The translations under genes and the position numbers were made by a program. A model generated the notes under the pieces. The model saw nothing but the letters and a program-made list of their open reading frames with translations. It made no database searches and was not told the DNA's origin. From positions 186,001 to 250,000 of the forward strand of contig NZ_JAQZAL010000004.1 of assembly GCF_028737205.1 (NCBI RefSeq): 64,000 bases of DNA. The letters are read 5' to 3'. Source of the stretch: Actinomycetospora lutea (lineage in GTDB: Bacteria; Actinomycetota; Actinomycetes; Mycobacteriales; Pseudonocardiaceae). Below, piece by piece: positions 33,625-43,131 of the stretch (positions within the stretch are counted from its first letter, which is position 1; each line of letters starts with the position of its first letter).

Positions 33625-35271
33625 ATGACAGCACCCTCGACGACCGCCGGCCGGGTCGCCTTCGTCGGCAGCGGGCCCGGTGACCCCGGCCTGCTGACCG
33701 TGCGGGCCCGCGACGCCCTCGCCGCCGCCACGCTGGTCGTGGCCGATCGCGGCGTGCCCGCGGACGTCCTCGCGCTGCTCCCGTCGTCGGTGACGGTGCG
33801 CCCGGTCGGGCAGGTCGGCGACGACCCCGCGGCCGGCGGCCCCGCGACCGACGCCGTGGTCGCCCCGGGCTTCGCGGCCGACGACCCGGCCGCGACCGGC
33901 GACGGCCCGGCCCCCGCCGATCCGGCCACGCTGGCCGAGACCGTGGTCGCGGCGGCCCGCGGCGGCGACTCGGTGGTGCGCCTGGTCCTGGGCGACCCGC
34001 TGGTCCGCCCCGACGTCGTCACCGAGGTCCGCGCCGTCGCGGCGGCCGCCGTGCCGTTCGACGTCGTCCCGGGCATGCCGGCCGACACCGCGGTCCCGAC
34101 CTACGCCGGCGTCGCGCTCGGCCCGGCCCACACCTCGGTCGACCTCACCGCCGGCGAGGCCGTCGACTACGCGGCTCTGGCCGTCGCGCCGGGCCCGCTG
34201 GTGCTGCAGGCCACCGCCGCCGAGCTCGCCGGCGCCTCGGCGCAGCTCGTCGAGAACGGCTGGAAGCCCGGCACCCCGGCGCTGGTCACCGCGGCCGGCA
34301 CCGGCTCGCGGCAGCGCACGGTGGAGACGAGCCTCGACAAGCTCGCCGCGGACGGCGCGGACCTCGAGGGCACGCTGGTCGTCACCCTCGGCGACGCCGT
34401 CACCGACCGCGCCACGCTCTCCTGGTGGGAGTCGCGCGCGCTCTACGGCTGGCGCGTCCTCGTGCCGCGCACCAAGGACCAGGCCCGCGCGATGAGCGAC
34501 CGCCTGCGCGTCCATGGCGCGGTGCCCGAGGAGGTGCCGACCATCGCGGTCGAGCCGCCGCGCAGCCCGGCGCAGATGGAGCGCGCGGTCAAGGGCCTCG
34601 TCGACGGGCGCTACCAGTGGGTCGTGTTCACCTCGGCCAACGCGGTGCGCGCGGTGTGGGAGAAGTTCGGCGAGTTCGGCCTCGACGCCCGCGCCTTCTC
34701 CGGCGTCAAGATCGCCTGTGTCGGCGAGGCGACGGCCGAGACCGTCCGCGCGTTCGGCGTCCACCCCGAGCTCGTGCCGGACGAGGAGACCGAGCAGTCC
34801 TCCGAGGGCCTGCTCGAGGTCTTCCCGCCGCACGACGACGTGCTCGACCCGGTCGACCGGGTGCTGCTCCCGCGCGCCGACATCGCCACCGAGACCCTCG
34901 CCGAGGGGCTCCAGCAGCGCGGCTGGGAGATCGACGACATCACGGCGTACCGCACGGTGCGCGCGGCCCCGCCGCCCGCGCCGGTGCGCGAGGCGATCAA
35001 GACCGGCGGGTTCGACGCGGTCTGCTTCACCTCGTCGTCGACGGTGCGCAACCTCGTCGGGATCGCCGGCAAGCCGCACGCCCGCACGATCGTCGCCTGC
35101 ATCGGGCCGAAGACCGCCGAGACCGCCGTCGAGTTCGGGCTGCGCGTCGACGTCAAGCCCGACGTGGCCGACGTGCCGTCGCTGGTCGAGGCGCTCGCAT
35201 CGCACGCCACGAAGCTGCGGGCCGAGGGCGCGCTGCCCCCGCCGCGCAAGACGAAGGCCCGCAAGCGCTAA
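33625..35271 (+). CDS. hemD: Uroporphyrinogen-III synthase fused to a methyltransferase-like domain
   Basis: A 548-residue two-domain protein. The N-terminal ~260 residues resemble uroporphyrinogen-III C-methyltransferase (VAFVGSGPGDPGLLTVRARD, then VVRLVLGDPLVRPDVVTEV) with an extra acidic/proline-rich insert of ~50 residues. The C-terminal half is HemD, with VLVPRTKDQARAMSDRL, WVVFTSANAVRAVWEKF and FDAVCFTSSSTVRNLVG. The same fusion exists in Rv0511. HemD cyclises hydroxymethylbilane; whether the first domain is active is uncertain. ATG 33625 is preferred; ATG 33610 is possible. Confidence 0.9.
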   Translation: MTAPSTTAGRVAFVGSGPGDPGLLTVRARDALAAATLVVADRGVPADVLALLPSSVTVRPVGQVGDDPAAGGPATDAVVAPGFAADDPAATGDGPAPADPATLAETVVAAARGGDSVVRLVLGDPLVRPDVVTEVRAVAAAAVPFDVVPGMPADTAVPTYAGVALGPAHTSVDLTAGEAVDYAALAVAPGPLVLQATAAELAGASAQLVENGWKPGTPALVTAAGTGSRQRTVETSLDKLAADGADLEGTLVVTLGDAVTDRATLSWWESRALYGWRVLVPRTKDQARAMSDRLRVHGAVPEEVPTIAVEPPRSPAQMERAVKGLVDGRYQWVVFTSANAVRAVWEKFGEFGLDARAFSGVKIACVGEATAETVRAFGVHPELVPDEETEQSSEGLLEVFPPHDDVLDPVDRVLLPRADIATETLAEGLQQRGWEIDDITAYRTVRAAPPPAPVREAIKTGGFDAVCFTSSSTVRNLVGIAGKPHARTIVACIGPKTAETAVEFGLRVDVKPDVADVPSLVEALASHATKLRAEGALPPPRKTKARKR

Positions 35272-35307
35272 TTTCGGTGCCGACCGGCCCCGGAAGGACG
35301 AAGGCCC

Positions 35308-36297
35308 ATGTTCCCCCCGAGATCGTTTCCGGCTGACCGCCCCCGCCGGCTGCGGGTGAACCCCGGCATCCGCCGTCTCGTCGCCGAGACCGAGGTGCGC
35401 CCGCGGCACCTGGTGCTGCCGGTGTTCGTGGCCGAGGGCCTCGACGCGCCGCGGCCGATCACGTCGATGCCCGGCGTCGTCCAGCACACCCGCGAGTCGC
35501 TGCGCAAGGCGGCCGCGGAGGCGGCGGCGGCCGGGGTCGGCGGGATCATGCTGTTCGGCGTGCCCGCGCGCCGCGACGCGGTGGGGTCCGGGGCGATCGA
35601 TCCGGAGGGCATCCTCAACGTCGCGCTCGCCGACGTCCGGGCCGAGGTCGGTGACGCCCTGCCGGTCATGGCCGACACGTGCCTCGACGAGTTCACCGAC
35701 CACGGCCACTGCGGGGTCCTCGACGCCGACGGTGCCGTCGACAACGACGCGACGCTGCCGATCTACGGCGAGATGGCGGTGGCCCAGGCCCGCGCCGGCG
35801 CCCACGTCGTCGCGCCCAGCGGGATGATGGACGGCCAGGTCGGCGTCATCCGGGCCGCGCTCGACGACGCGGGGTTCGCCGACACCGCGATCCTCGCCTA
35901 CTCGGCCAAGTACGCGAGCGCCTTCTACGGCCCGTTCCGCGAGGCCGTCGACTCCCAGCTCCAGGGCGACCGCCGGACCTACCAGCAGGACCCGGCCAAC
36001 GCCCGCGAGGCCGCCCGGGAGGTGGCGCTGGACCTCGACGAGGGCGCCGACATCGTGATGGTCAAGCCGGCCATGGGCTACCTCGACGTGCTGCGCCGGG
36101 TCGCCGACGGCGCCGACGTCCCGGTCGCCGCCTACCAGGTGTCCGGCGAGTACGCGATGATCTCGGCCGCGGTCGAGCGGGGCTGGCTCGACCGCGAGCG
36201 CACGATCCTCGAGTCGCTGACCTCCATCCGCCGCGCCGGCGCCGACGTCGTCCTCACGTACTGGGCCACCGAGGCCACGGCCTGGCTGGATCGGTGA
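35308..36297 (+). CDS. hemB: Delta-aminolevulinic acid dehydratase
   Basis: A 329-residue porphobilinogen synthase that joins two 5-aminolevulinate molecules. The cysteine metal-site motif is [16 protein letters not shown]. The Schiff-base lysines are in [17 protein letters not shown] and [20 protein letters not shown] 35308 has GGAAGGACGAAGG upstream. It follows hemD by 36 bases as the last heme gene of this operon. Confidence 0.95.
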   Translation: MFPPRSFPADRPRRLRVNPGIRRLVAETEVRPRHLVLPVFVAEGLDAPRPITSMPGVVQHTRESLRKAAAEAAAAGVGGIMLFGVPARRDAVGSGAIDPEGILNVALADVRAEVGDALPVMADTCLDEFTDHGHCGVLDADGAVDNDATLPIYGEMAVAQARAGAHVVAPSGMMDGQVGVIRAALDDAGFADTAILAYSAKYASAFYGPFREAVDSQLQGDRRTYQQDPANAREAAREVALDLDEGADIVMVKPAMGYLDVLRRVADGADVPVAAYQVSGEYAMISAAVERGWLDRERTILESLTSIRRAGADVVLTYWATEATAWLDR

Positions 36298-36734
36298 CGG
36301 TGGCCGACCACGCGCCCGTCGACCCCGTCGCGGTCACCCCGCCCGAGGAGGAGCCGGGGCGCCCGGGCCTCGTCACGGCCGCCGTGGTGGTCTGGATCGT
36401 GCTGGGCGTGCTGATGATCGGCACCGCGGTGCTCTTCGCGGTCGGCCTGCTCTTCGGCAGCCTCGACCCGACCACCGAGCCCATCGCCGTGGTCGCCGCG
36501 ATGATCGTGCTCGCCGCGGCGGGCGTCGGCACCGTCGTCGGGGCCCGCCGGCTGCGGGACGGGTCGCGCACCGCCCGGATCGGTCTCACGGTGCTCGGCG
36601 CCGTGCTCGGGGTGGTCGGCCTGGTGCAGGTGACCTTCCTCGGCGTGGGCGGCGTCTGGTTCGTCGCGTTCGTCGTCGGGGCGGTGCTGCTGCACCTGCC
36701 CGCGGCACGGGCGTGGTTCGGCCGGTCGTCGTGA
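36294..36734 (+). CDS. Four-helix membrane protein (Rv0513-like position)
   Basis: A 146-residue membrane protein with four hydrophobic helices: [20 protein letters not shown], one around [40 protein letters not shown] and [18 protein letters not shown]. The N-terminus is Pro/Glu-rich. GTG 36294 overlaps the hemB stop; GTG 36300 is an alternative. It is translationally coupled to hemB and the next gene. Function unknown. Confidence 0.65.
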   Translation: MTVADHAPVDPVAVTPPEEEPGRPGLVTAAVVVWIVLGVLMIGTAVLFAVGLLFGSLDPTTEPIAVVAAMIVLAAAGVGTVVGARRLRDGSRTARIGLTVLGAVLGVVGLVQVTFLGVGGVWFVAFVVGAVLLHLPAARAWFGRSS

Positions 36735-37189
36735 CCGGCACCGAGGCGCCCGTCCTCTTCGAGGAGTCGGGCACCCGGCCCTGGCTCCTGCTGTTCGGCC
36801 CGGTGCTCGCCGCGGTCGGGATCGGGCTCGAGAGCTTCGCGCCCGGCGGCGCCTCGCTGCCGCTGTGGCTCGGGGTGGGCCTGCTCGTCCTCCTCTACAC
36901 GCTGCTGCTCGTGCGCTCGCGGCGCCGCTACCTGCGGGTGCGCCTGACCCCGTCGACGCTCGAGCAGGGCACAACGAGCCTGCCGATGTCGCACGTGACC
37001 TCGCTGCGCCCGGTCGACGAGGAGCACCACGGCGTGCGGGTGCTCGGCGACGGGCCGGTCGTGCCGCGGCGCCTGTCGCCGGTGGTCCTGCGCCTGACCG
37101 ACGGCACGCGCGCGGTGGCGTGGGCCCGCGACGGCGACGGCCTGCGCACGGCGCTCGAGGACCTGTTGCGCACCCGGGCGGCGTCGTGA
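36731..37189 (+). CDS. Two-helix membrane protein, DUF3093-like
   Basis: A 152-residue protein with two adjacent N-terminal membrane helices (PWLLLFGPVLAAVGIGLE and LPLWLGVGLLVLLYTLLLV), then a basic stretch and a small beta-rich cytoplasmic domain ending in an Arg-rich helix. This layout resembles DUF3093 and PH-like membrane proteins of actinobacteria. GTG 36731 overlaps the upstream stop. Coupled to its neighbours; function unknown. Confidence 0.6.
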   Translation: MTGTEAPVLFEESGTRPWLLLFGPVLAAVGIGLESFAPGGASLPLWLGVGLLVLLYTLLLVRSRRRYLRVRLTPSTLEQGTTSLPMSHVTSLRPVDEEHHGVRVLGDGPVVPRRLSPVVLRLTDGTRAVAWARDGDGLRTALEDLLRTRAAS

Positions 37190-37515
37190 GGCGCCCGGTG
37201 CTGCTCGTGATCGTGTCGGGGGTGCTCGCCGTCGCGGCGGTGGCGCTGCTCGTCGCCGGGGTGCAGGTGCGCGAGACCACGGGCGGCCTGCTCGTCACCC
37301 CGATCCGCCAACTGCACCTCGTCGGCGGGTTCCTCGTCGCCGGGACGGTGGTCGGGGTCGCGGCCGTGCTCACCGCCCTCGCCGCGGTCCCCGTCCGGCG
37401 CGCCACGCGCCCGGTGCCGGGGGAGGACGCGGCTCCGGAGAGCGCGCCCGCGCCGAGCGCGTCCACGGGGAGCGCGCCCGCGTCGGTCGCGCCGGGATCC
37501 GGGCGCGACACGTGA
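37186..37515 (+). CDS. Small two-helix membrane protein
   Basis: A 109-residue protein with helices VLLVIVSGVLAVAAVALLVA and LVGGFLVAGTVVGVAAVLTA, separated by a short loop, and a disordered Ala/Pro/Ser tail. GTG 37186 overlaps the previous stop (GTGA), making it the last member of a coupled run from hemB. Function unknown. Confidence 0.55.
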   Translation: MRRPVLLVIVSGVLAVAAVALLVAGVQVRETTGGLLVTPIRQLHLVGGFLVAGTVVGVAAVLTALAAVPVRRATRPVPGEDAAPESAPAPSASTGSAPASVAPGSGRDT

Positions 37516-37595
37516 TCGCCTGAGGGTCCCTCGTCCCTCTATCCTCCGACCGGGCGCCGGGTCGACGACCGTCCGCCCGACCGGGGGGAGGACGA

Positions 37596-39677
37596 ATGAC
37601 GCACCTGTCGGGACCGTCTCCGGACGGGTCCGCTCCGCCGCAGGGAGCACAGGGGTCCTTCGGTCCGTACCGCCTCGAGGGCCGTCTCGGGCGCGGCGGC
37701 ATGGGCGAGGTGCACCGCGCGTACGACACCCGCCGCGACCGGGAGGTCGCGCTCAAGCGCCTGACCCCCGAGCTGGCCGACGACCCGGAGATCCGCGAGC
37801 GCTTCGAGCGCGAGTGCCGCACCGCCGCCCGCCTGTCGTCGCCGCACGTGGTGCCGATCCACGACTTCGGGGTGATCGACGGGCGCCTGTTCCTCGACAT
37901 GCGCCTCGTCGAGGGCCGCGACCTCGCCCGTGTCATCGTCGAGGAGGGCCCGCTCGACCCGGCGCGGGCGGTGGGCATCGTCGAGCAGATCGCCGATGCG
38001 CTCGACGACGCGCACGCCCACGACCTCGTGCACCGCGACGTCAAGCCGGGCAACGTGCTGGTGACCTCGGGGCGCGGGCCGGACTTCGTGCACCTCGTCG
38101 ACTTCGGGATCGTCCGGCTCGCGAGCTCGGGCACGCGCGGGCGCAACCTCACGGGCACCGGCACCACGCTCGGGACGCTCGCCTACATGGCGCCCGAGCA
38201 GTTCGAGGGTGCCGCCGTCGACCGCCGCGCCGACGTCTACGCGCTCGCCGTCGTGCTCTACGAGATGCTCGTCGGGCGCCCGCCGTTCGACGGCGACATG
38301 CCCGCGATGCTCCACCAGCACCTCGCGGTGCCGCCGGCCCCGCCGTCCTCGCGGCGCCCCGGGCTGCCGCCGGCGCTCGACGCCGTGGTGCTGCGCGGGC
38401 TCGCCAAGCGCCCCGGCGACCGGTACGCCGAGGCCGGCGAGCTCGCCGAGGCCGCCCGCGCCGCGGTCGACGGCAGCGCGCCCGTCCCCGCGACCGCCCC
38501 GACCCCGCCGGTCGGCGGGCCGGAGCACGGGCGGGCCACCTGGGTGGGGCCGGCAGGCTACGCGCCCCCGGGGCCGCCGCCCTACGCTCCGGGACCTGCG
38601 CAGGTCCCCGGCCAGGTGCGCTGGGACAGCGGGCCCCACGGCGCATCCTCGGGGCCCTGGTCGCCCGCCGCGCCGGCGGGCACCTGGAGCTCGTCGTCGG
38701 CCCCCTGGGCCACCCCGGGCACGCCCGGGGCTCCCGCCGCGACCCCGCGGCGCCGGGGCCGCACGATCGCGATCGTCGTCGGCGCCCTCGTGCTCGTCGC
38801 CGCGGTGATCGTCACGACGGTGCTGGTGGTGGGCGCGTCGTCGGGGCCCGCGACGGTGGCCGTCGGCAACGCGGCCTCGCTCGCGCAGCTGTTCCCGGAG
38901 ACGGTCTCCGCCGGGTGCGCGCCCGGCGACGTCGCCGCGTACGAGATCAGCGCCGGCGGCGCCCGGCCCGTGGAGGCCGTCCAGTGCACCGGGCCGGCCG
39001 GCGTCGCGATCGCCTACGCGCGGTGGGCCTCGCCGGCCGACGCCACGAACCGCGTGCTCTCGTACTCGACGTCCCCCTCGGTGGACGGCCAGCGGCAGTG
39101 GGCGGCCCAGAACGTGCCCCAGGGCCCGTACTGGCAGACGGTCAGCGGCGCGTCCTGCACCTCGCTCGCGGCGTACACCGGCTTCGCCGTCAACGTCCAG
39201 CTCTACGCCCCGGCGGACCGCTGCGCCGACGTCACCACCGCGTTCCAGGCCTCCGGGCTGCCCGGCGGCGATCAGCTGCGGGCGGTCGATCGCATCCTGC
39301 CCGGGGCGGTCCGCGACGGCTGCGGCCCCGCGACCCCGACCCCGGGCACCTCGGGGATCGTCCCGCTCCAGGTGCGCAGCTGCATCGGCGCCGACGGCAC
39401 CACGACGACCTGGTCGCGGTGGAACGGCCCGGGCGACGTCGCGACCGAGGCCAACGCCCGCGGGTCGCGCACGGGCGAGACGGTGAGCTCGTGGAACGCG
39501 CCGAACGGGCCGCGCCAGGGCCCGTACGTGCAGGCCGAGGACGGCGGCACGTGCCGCGCGCTGCTCGGGTGGGACGCGGCGCCCTACGCCGCCGAGATCG
39601 TCGGGCCGGACTGCGACGCCGTCGACCGCACCGTCGCGGGGCTGGGGCCGCCGCCGGGGGACGCGCTCCCGACCTGA
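37596..39677 (+). CDS. Serine/threonine protein kinase with duplicated extracellular domain
   Basis: A 693-residue transmembrane kinase. The kinase domain (about 22-290) has the glycine loop LGRGGMGEVHRAYD, Lys54, HRDVKPGNVLV, DFGIVRLA and GTLAYMAPEQF. A Pro-rich linker is followed by one membrane helix (about 390-412). The outside part consists of two similar domains (about 425-555 and 562-690), each with four cysteines at matching places (for example AGCAPG, VQCTGP, ASCTSL, DRCADV in the first). GGGGGGAGG precedes the ATG. It resembles PknA/B/D-type sensors, but the sensor domain is unfamiliar. Confidence 0.9.
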   Translation: MTHLSGPSPDGSAPPQGAQGSFGPYRLEGRLGRGGMGEVHRAYDTRRDREVALKRLTPELADDPEIRERFERECRTAARLSSPHVVPIHDFGVIDGRLFLDMRLVEGRDLARVIVEEGPLDPARAVGIVEQIADALDDAHAHDLVHRDVKPGNVLVTSGRGPDFVHLVDFGIVRLASSGTRGRNLTGTGTTLGTLAYMAPEQFEGAAVDRRADVYALAVVLYEMLVGRPPFDGDMPAMLHQHLAVPPAPPSSRRPGLPPALDAVVLRGLAKRPGDRYAEAGELAEAARAAVDGSAPVPATAPTPPVGGPEHGRATWVGPAGYAPPGPPPYAPGPAQVPGQVRWDSGPHGASSGPWSPAAPAGTWSSSSAPWATPGTPGAPAATPRRRGRTIAIVVGALVLVAAVIVTTVLVVGASSGPATVAVGNAASLAQLFPETVSAGCAPGDVAAYEISAGGARPVEAVQCTGPAGVAIAYARWASPADATNRVLSYSTSPSVDGQRQWAAQNVPQGPYWQTVSGASCTSLAAYTGFAVNVQLYAPADRCADVTTAFQASGLPGGDQLRAVDRILPGAVRDGCGPATPTPGTSGIVPLQVRSCIGADGTTTTWSRWNGPGDVATEANARGSRTGETVSSWNAPNGPRQGPYVQAEDGGTCRALLGWDAAPYAAEIVGPDCDAVDRTVAGLGPPPGDALPT

Positions 39678-39722
39678 TCCCGGCCACGGCGCCGTCACGC
39701 AGCGGCTGGGACACTGGCGCCC

Positions 39723-41054
39723 GTGACCAGTACAGCGATGACGGGCTCGGGCACGTCGAGCGTCGGCCACAGCGCCGACCTCTTCGCCCGCGCCGAGCAG
39801 GTGGTCCCGGGCGGGGTGAACTCCCCGGTCCGCGCGTTCCGGTCGGTCGGCGGCACCCCGCGGTTCATGGTGTCCGGCTCCGGGCCCTACCTCACCGACG
39901 CCGACGGCAACCGCTACGTCGACCTGGTCAGCTCCTGGGGCCCGATGATCCTCGGGCACGCCCACCCGGCCGTCGTCGAGGCCGTTCGCGAGGCCGCGAC
40001 CCGCGGGCTGTCGTTCGGGACGCCGACCGGCGGCGAGGTCGAGCTCGCCGAGGAGATCGTGCGCCGCGTCGAGCCCGTCGAGCAGGTGCGCCTGGTCAAC
40101 TCGGGCACCGAGGCGACGATGAGCGCGGTGCGCCTCGCCCGCGGGTTCACCGGGCGCAGCGTCGTCGTGAAGTTCGCCGGCTGCTACCACGGGCACGTCG
40201 ACGCGCTGCTCGCCGAGGCGGGTTCCGGGGTCGCGACCTTCGGGCTGCCGTCCACCCCGGGCGTCACCGGCGCGCAGGCCACCGACACCGTCGTCCTGCC
40301 CTACAACGACCTCGACGCCGTCGCGCAGGTGTTCGCCGAGCGCGGGCCCGAGATCGCGTGCGTGATCACCGAGGCGGCCGCGGGCAACATGGGCGCGGTC
40401 GCCCCCCACGACGGCTTCAACGCCGGCCTCAAGCGGCTCTGCCAGGCCCACGGCGCGCTGCTGGTGATCGACGAGGTGATGACGGGCTTCCGCGTCTCGT
40501 CCGCCGGCTGGTACGGCCTCGAGGGCGTGGCCGGCGACCTCTACTGCTTCGGCAAGGTCATGTCCGGCGGCCTGCCCGCCGCGGCGTTCGGCGGCCGCGC
40601 CGACGTCATGGCCCAGCTCGCTCCGGCCGGGCCCGTCTACCAGGCGGGCACGCTGGCCGGGAACCCCGTCGCCACGGCCGCCGGGCTGACGACGCTGCGC
40701 CACGCGACGCCCGAGGTCTACGCCGCGCTCGACGCCCACGTCGACCGGCTGCACGGGCTCGTCACGGACGCGCTGTCCGGGGCCGGCGTCGTCCACACGA
40801 TCCAGCGGGCCGCCTCGCTGATCTCCGTGCGCTTCGCCGAGGACGAGGGGCGCAACTACGACGACATGCGTGCCGCGGAGACCTGGCGCTTCCCGCCGTT
40901 CTTCCACGCCCTGCTCGACCGGGGCGTCTACTGGCCGCCGAGCGTGTTCGAGGCGTGCTTCGTCTCCGCGGCGCTCGACGACGACGCGTTCTCGGTGCTC
41001 GCCGACGCGCTGCCCCACGCGGCGCGGGCGGCGGCCGGGGCGATGGCCCCGTGA
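39723..41054 (+). CDS. hemL: Glutamate-1-semialdehyde 2,1-aminomutase
   Basis: A 443-residue PLP enzyme forming 5-aminolevulinate from the HemA product. It begins with [20 protein letters not shown]. The PLP-binding aspartate is in [14 protein letters not shown], and the Schiff-base lysine is K278 in [22 protein letters not shown] 39723 is the most upstream sensible start. Together with hemA, C, D and B it completes the early heme pathway in this window. Confidence 0.95.
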   Translation: MTSTAMTGSGTSSVGHSADLFARAEQVVPGGVNSPVRAFRSVGGTPRFMVSGSGPYLTDADGNRYVDLVSSWGPMILGHAHPAVVEAVREAATRGLSFGTPTGGEVELAEEIVRRVEPVEQVRLVNSGTEATMSAVRLARGFTGRSVVVKFAGCYHGHVDALLAEAGSGVATFGLPSTPGVTGAQATDTVVLPYNDLDAVAQVFAERGPEIACVITEAAAGNMGAVAPHDGFNAGLKRLCQAHGALLVIDEVMTGFRVSSAGWYGLEGVAGDLYCFGKVMSGGLPAAAFGGRADVMAQLAPAGPVYQAGTLAGNPVATAAGLTTLRHATPEVYAALDAHVDRLHGLVTDALSGAGVVHTIQRAASLISVRFAEDEGRNYDDMRAAETWRFPPFFHALLDRGVYWPPSVFEACFVSAALDDDAFSVLADALPHAARAAAGAMAP

Positions 41055-41686
41055 GCCCGGTCCGGACCACCGTGCACGTCGTGCGCCACGGCGAGGTGCA
41101 CAACCCCGAGGGCATCCTCTACGGGCGCCTGCCCGGCTACGGGCTCTCGGACACCGGTCGCGAGCAGGCCAAACGCGTCGCGGTGCACCTCGCGGGCGCC
41201 GACGTGACCGCGCTGTTCGTCTCGCCGATGCAGCGCGCGCAGGAGACCGCCGAGCCGATCGCCGCGGCGCTCGGGTTGGAGCCGGTGACCGAGGACCGGC
41301 TCATCGAGGCCGCCAACGCGTTCGAGGGCCAGCACGTGTCCGTCGGCGACGGGGCGCTGCGCAAGCCCGAGTACTGGCCGCTGCTGCGCAACCCGTTCCG
41401 CCCGTCGTGGGGCGAGCCGTACCTGGAGATCGCGCACCGCATGCTCGGCGCGGCGCACCGGGCGCGCGCCGCGGCCGCCGGCCACGAGGCCGTGTGCGTC
41501 TCCCACCAGCTGCCGATCTGGACGCTGCGGCGCTTCCTCACCGGGCAGCGGCTCTGGCACAACCCCACGCACCGGCAGTGCTCGCTCGGGTCGGTGACGA
41601 GCTTCGTCTTCGACGACGAGAGCCTCGTCGACATCGCCTACGCCGAGCCGGGCGGCACCTCGGACCCCACCGCCACGGGGGCGTGA
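41051..41686 (+). CDS. Histidine phosphatase family protein (Rv0525-like)
   Basis: A 211-residue member of the histidine phosphatase superfamily. The phosphoacceptor motif is [18 protein letters not shown], with [14 protein letters not shown] and the second histidine in [17 protein letters not shown]. It is annotated as phosphoglycerate mutase-like in mycobacteria, where it also follows hemL. The substrate is unknown. GTG 41051 overlaps the hemL stop. Confidence 0.87.
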   Translation: MSPVRTTVHVVRHGEVHNPEGILYGRLPGYGLSDTGREQAKRVAVHLAGADVTALFVSPMQRAQETAEPIAAALGLEPVTEDRLIEAANAFEGQHVSVGDGALRKPEYWPLLRNPFRPSWGEPYLEIAHRMLGAAHRARAAAAGHEAVCVSHQLPIWTLRRFLTGQRLWHNPTHRQCSLGSVTSFVFDDESLVDIAYAEPGGTSDPTATGA

Positions 41687-41687
41687 G

Positions 41688-42263
41688 GTGCGCGTGCTCC
41701 TGCTGGCGCTGGCGGGCCTGCTGCTCGTCGCCGGGTGCTCGTCCGGGGCGGCGGAGGGCGAGTTCGTCTTCAACGGCACCGGCGGGCGCACCACCGTCGT
41801 CTACGACCCGCCGGAGACCCGGGGGTCGCTGACCCCGATCAGCGGCGAGAGCCTCCTCGAGCCGGGCCGGACGCTGTCCACCGACGCCTACCGCGGGCAG
41901 GTGGTCGTGCTCAACGTGTGGGGATCGTGGTGCGGGCCCTGCCGCGGTGAGGCGGACGCGCTCGACGCGGTCGCGACGGCGTCGGCGCCGCGCGGGGTGC
42001 AGTTCCTCGGCATCGACGTCCGCGACCAGCGCGACGCCGCCGCCGACTTCGTGCGCGACCGCGGCGTCGTCTACCCGTCGATCTTCGACCCGCCGGGGCG
42101 CTCGCTGCTCGCGCTGCGCGGCTACCCGCGCAACGCGGTGCCCTCGACGATCGTGCTGGACCGCCGGCACCGCGTCGCGGCGGTCTTCCTCACCGCGATC
42201 CTGGCCGAGGACCTCCAGCCCGTGGTCGACCGCGTCGCGGCGGAGCCGGCGCCGGCCGGCTGA
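41688..42263 (+). CDS. TlpA/ResA-type thioredoxin lipoprotein
   Basis: A 191-residue exported thioredoxin. It has a lipoprotein signal with cysteine at 17 (LLLVAGCSSG), the redox motif WGSWCGPCRGEADAL (Cys82 and Cys85) and the cis-proline region NAVPSTIVLD. ResA-type proteins keep apocytochrome c cysteines reduced for heme attachment, which fits the ccdA-resB-ccsB genes that follow. GTG 41688 lies one base after the previous stop. Confidence 0.9.
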   Translation: MRVLLLALAGLLLVAGCSSGAAEGEFVFNGTGGRTTVVYDPPETRGSLTPISGESLLEPGRTLSTDAYRGQVVVLNVWGSWCGPCRGEADALDAVATASAPRGVQFLGIDVRDQRDAAADFVRDRGVVYPSIFDPPGRSLLALRGYPRNAVPSTIVLDRRHRVAAVFLTAILAEDLQPVVDRVAAEPAPAG

Positions 42264-42316
42264 CTGGTCGCGCGCCATCTGAGAAGCTCACCGGCAGGAC
42301 CGCTCCCCGGGGGTAC

Positions 42317-42730
42317 GTGTTGCTCATCTTCGGCACCCGCCGCACCGTCACGCAGCTGGCGCTGGTCGTCCTGACCTGCGCGAACTGTCACCGCTCGGCC
42401 GCCACCGCGATCCTGCGGGCGGTCACCAGGTTCACGCTCTTCTTCATCCCGCTCTTCCCGGTCCGCGTCCGGTACGCCACGCAGTGCACGGCCTGCGGGT
42501 TCCTGATGTGGATCGACAAGGGGCAGGCCGAGCAGCTCGCGACCGCGCCGTCGGCGCCGCCGGCCGGCCCGCCGCCGCTGCCCGGGCAGTACCAGGGCCC
42601 GTACCAGCAGGGCCCCTACCAGCAGCCCCACCCGCAGCAGGACGCGGCGCCGGGCATGCCCGGCGCCGCGCCCTGGCCGGCGCCGCCGCAGGGCGGCGGC
42701 AACGGCAACGGCCACGCGAGGCACAACTGA
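42317..42730 (+). CDS. Zinc-ribbon protein
   Basis: A 137-residue protein with two CxxC pairs, LTCANCHRS and TQCTACGFLM, flanking a hydrophobic segment (FTLFFIPLFPVRVRY). The rest is a Pro/Gln/Gly-rich tail with repeats of the GPYQQGPYQQP type. The pattern matches the actinobacterial zinc-ribbon membrane-associated proteins. GTG 42317 is used. Function unknown; it separates the thioredoxin gene from the cytochrome maturation genes. Confidence 0.7.
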   Translation: MLLIFGTRRTVTQLALVVLTCANCHRSAATAILRAVTRFTLFFIPLFPVRVRYATQCTACGFLMWIDKGQAEQLATAPSAPPAGPPPLPGQYQGPYQQGPYQQPHPQQDAAPGMPGAAPWPAPPQGGGNGNGHARHN

Positions 42731-42748
42731 CGAGTCGCTCCTCGCCGG

Positions 42749-42922
42749 TCAGCCGCTGCGCCGTGCGGCGAAGTCCGTGCGGTGGTGCACCGGCTTCGTG
42801 CGCTGCCGCGGGCCGGTGACGCGCGGGGCGGCCGGCTGGCCGGTCGACCCGGCCGACCGGCCCTTCGCGGCGGCGCGGCGCGCGGCGCGGTTGGCCGGCG
42901 GCGTGGGATCGGTGGTGCGCAT
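42749..42922 (-). CDS. Small basic protein of unknown function
   Basis: A 57-residue, strongly basic protein beginning MRTTDPTPPANRAARRAAAK and ending HHRTDFAARRSG. The ATG at 42922 is preceded by CCAGGAGGT, one of the best ribosome-binding sites in the window, with good spacing. The longer frame upstream is not supported. It has no domain I recognise. It could bind nucleic acid, judging by charge alone. It is divergent from ccdA and convergent with the zinc-ribbon gene. Confidence 0.6.
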   Translation of the reverse strand: MRTTDPTPPANRAARRAAAKGRSAGSTGQPAAPRVTGPRQRTKPVHHRTDFAARRSG

Positions 42923-43131
42923 ACGGGACCTCCTGGGGGTGCGGACGGACGCCGCCGGCGTCACCCGGGGTGCGCGGGGCACCGCGCCGGGCGGCATGAG
43001 GGGCAGCGGGGTCGGACACGGGGACCGGTGCGGTCCCGGCGTCCTCAGGAGTCGACGAGCACGACGGAGACGCTAGGAGCCCTCCGCGGGCGGCGCGAGC
43101 GAATTTCCGCGGGCCCGCTCGCCCCGCCGTG

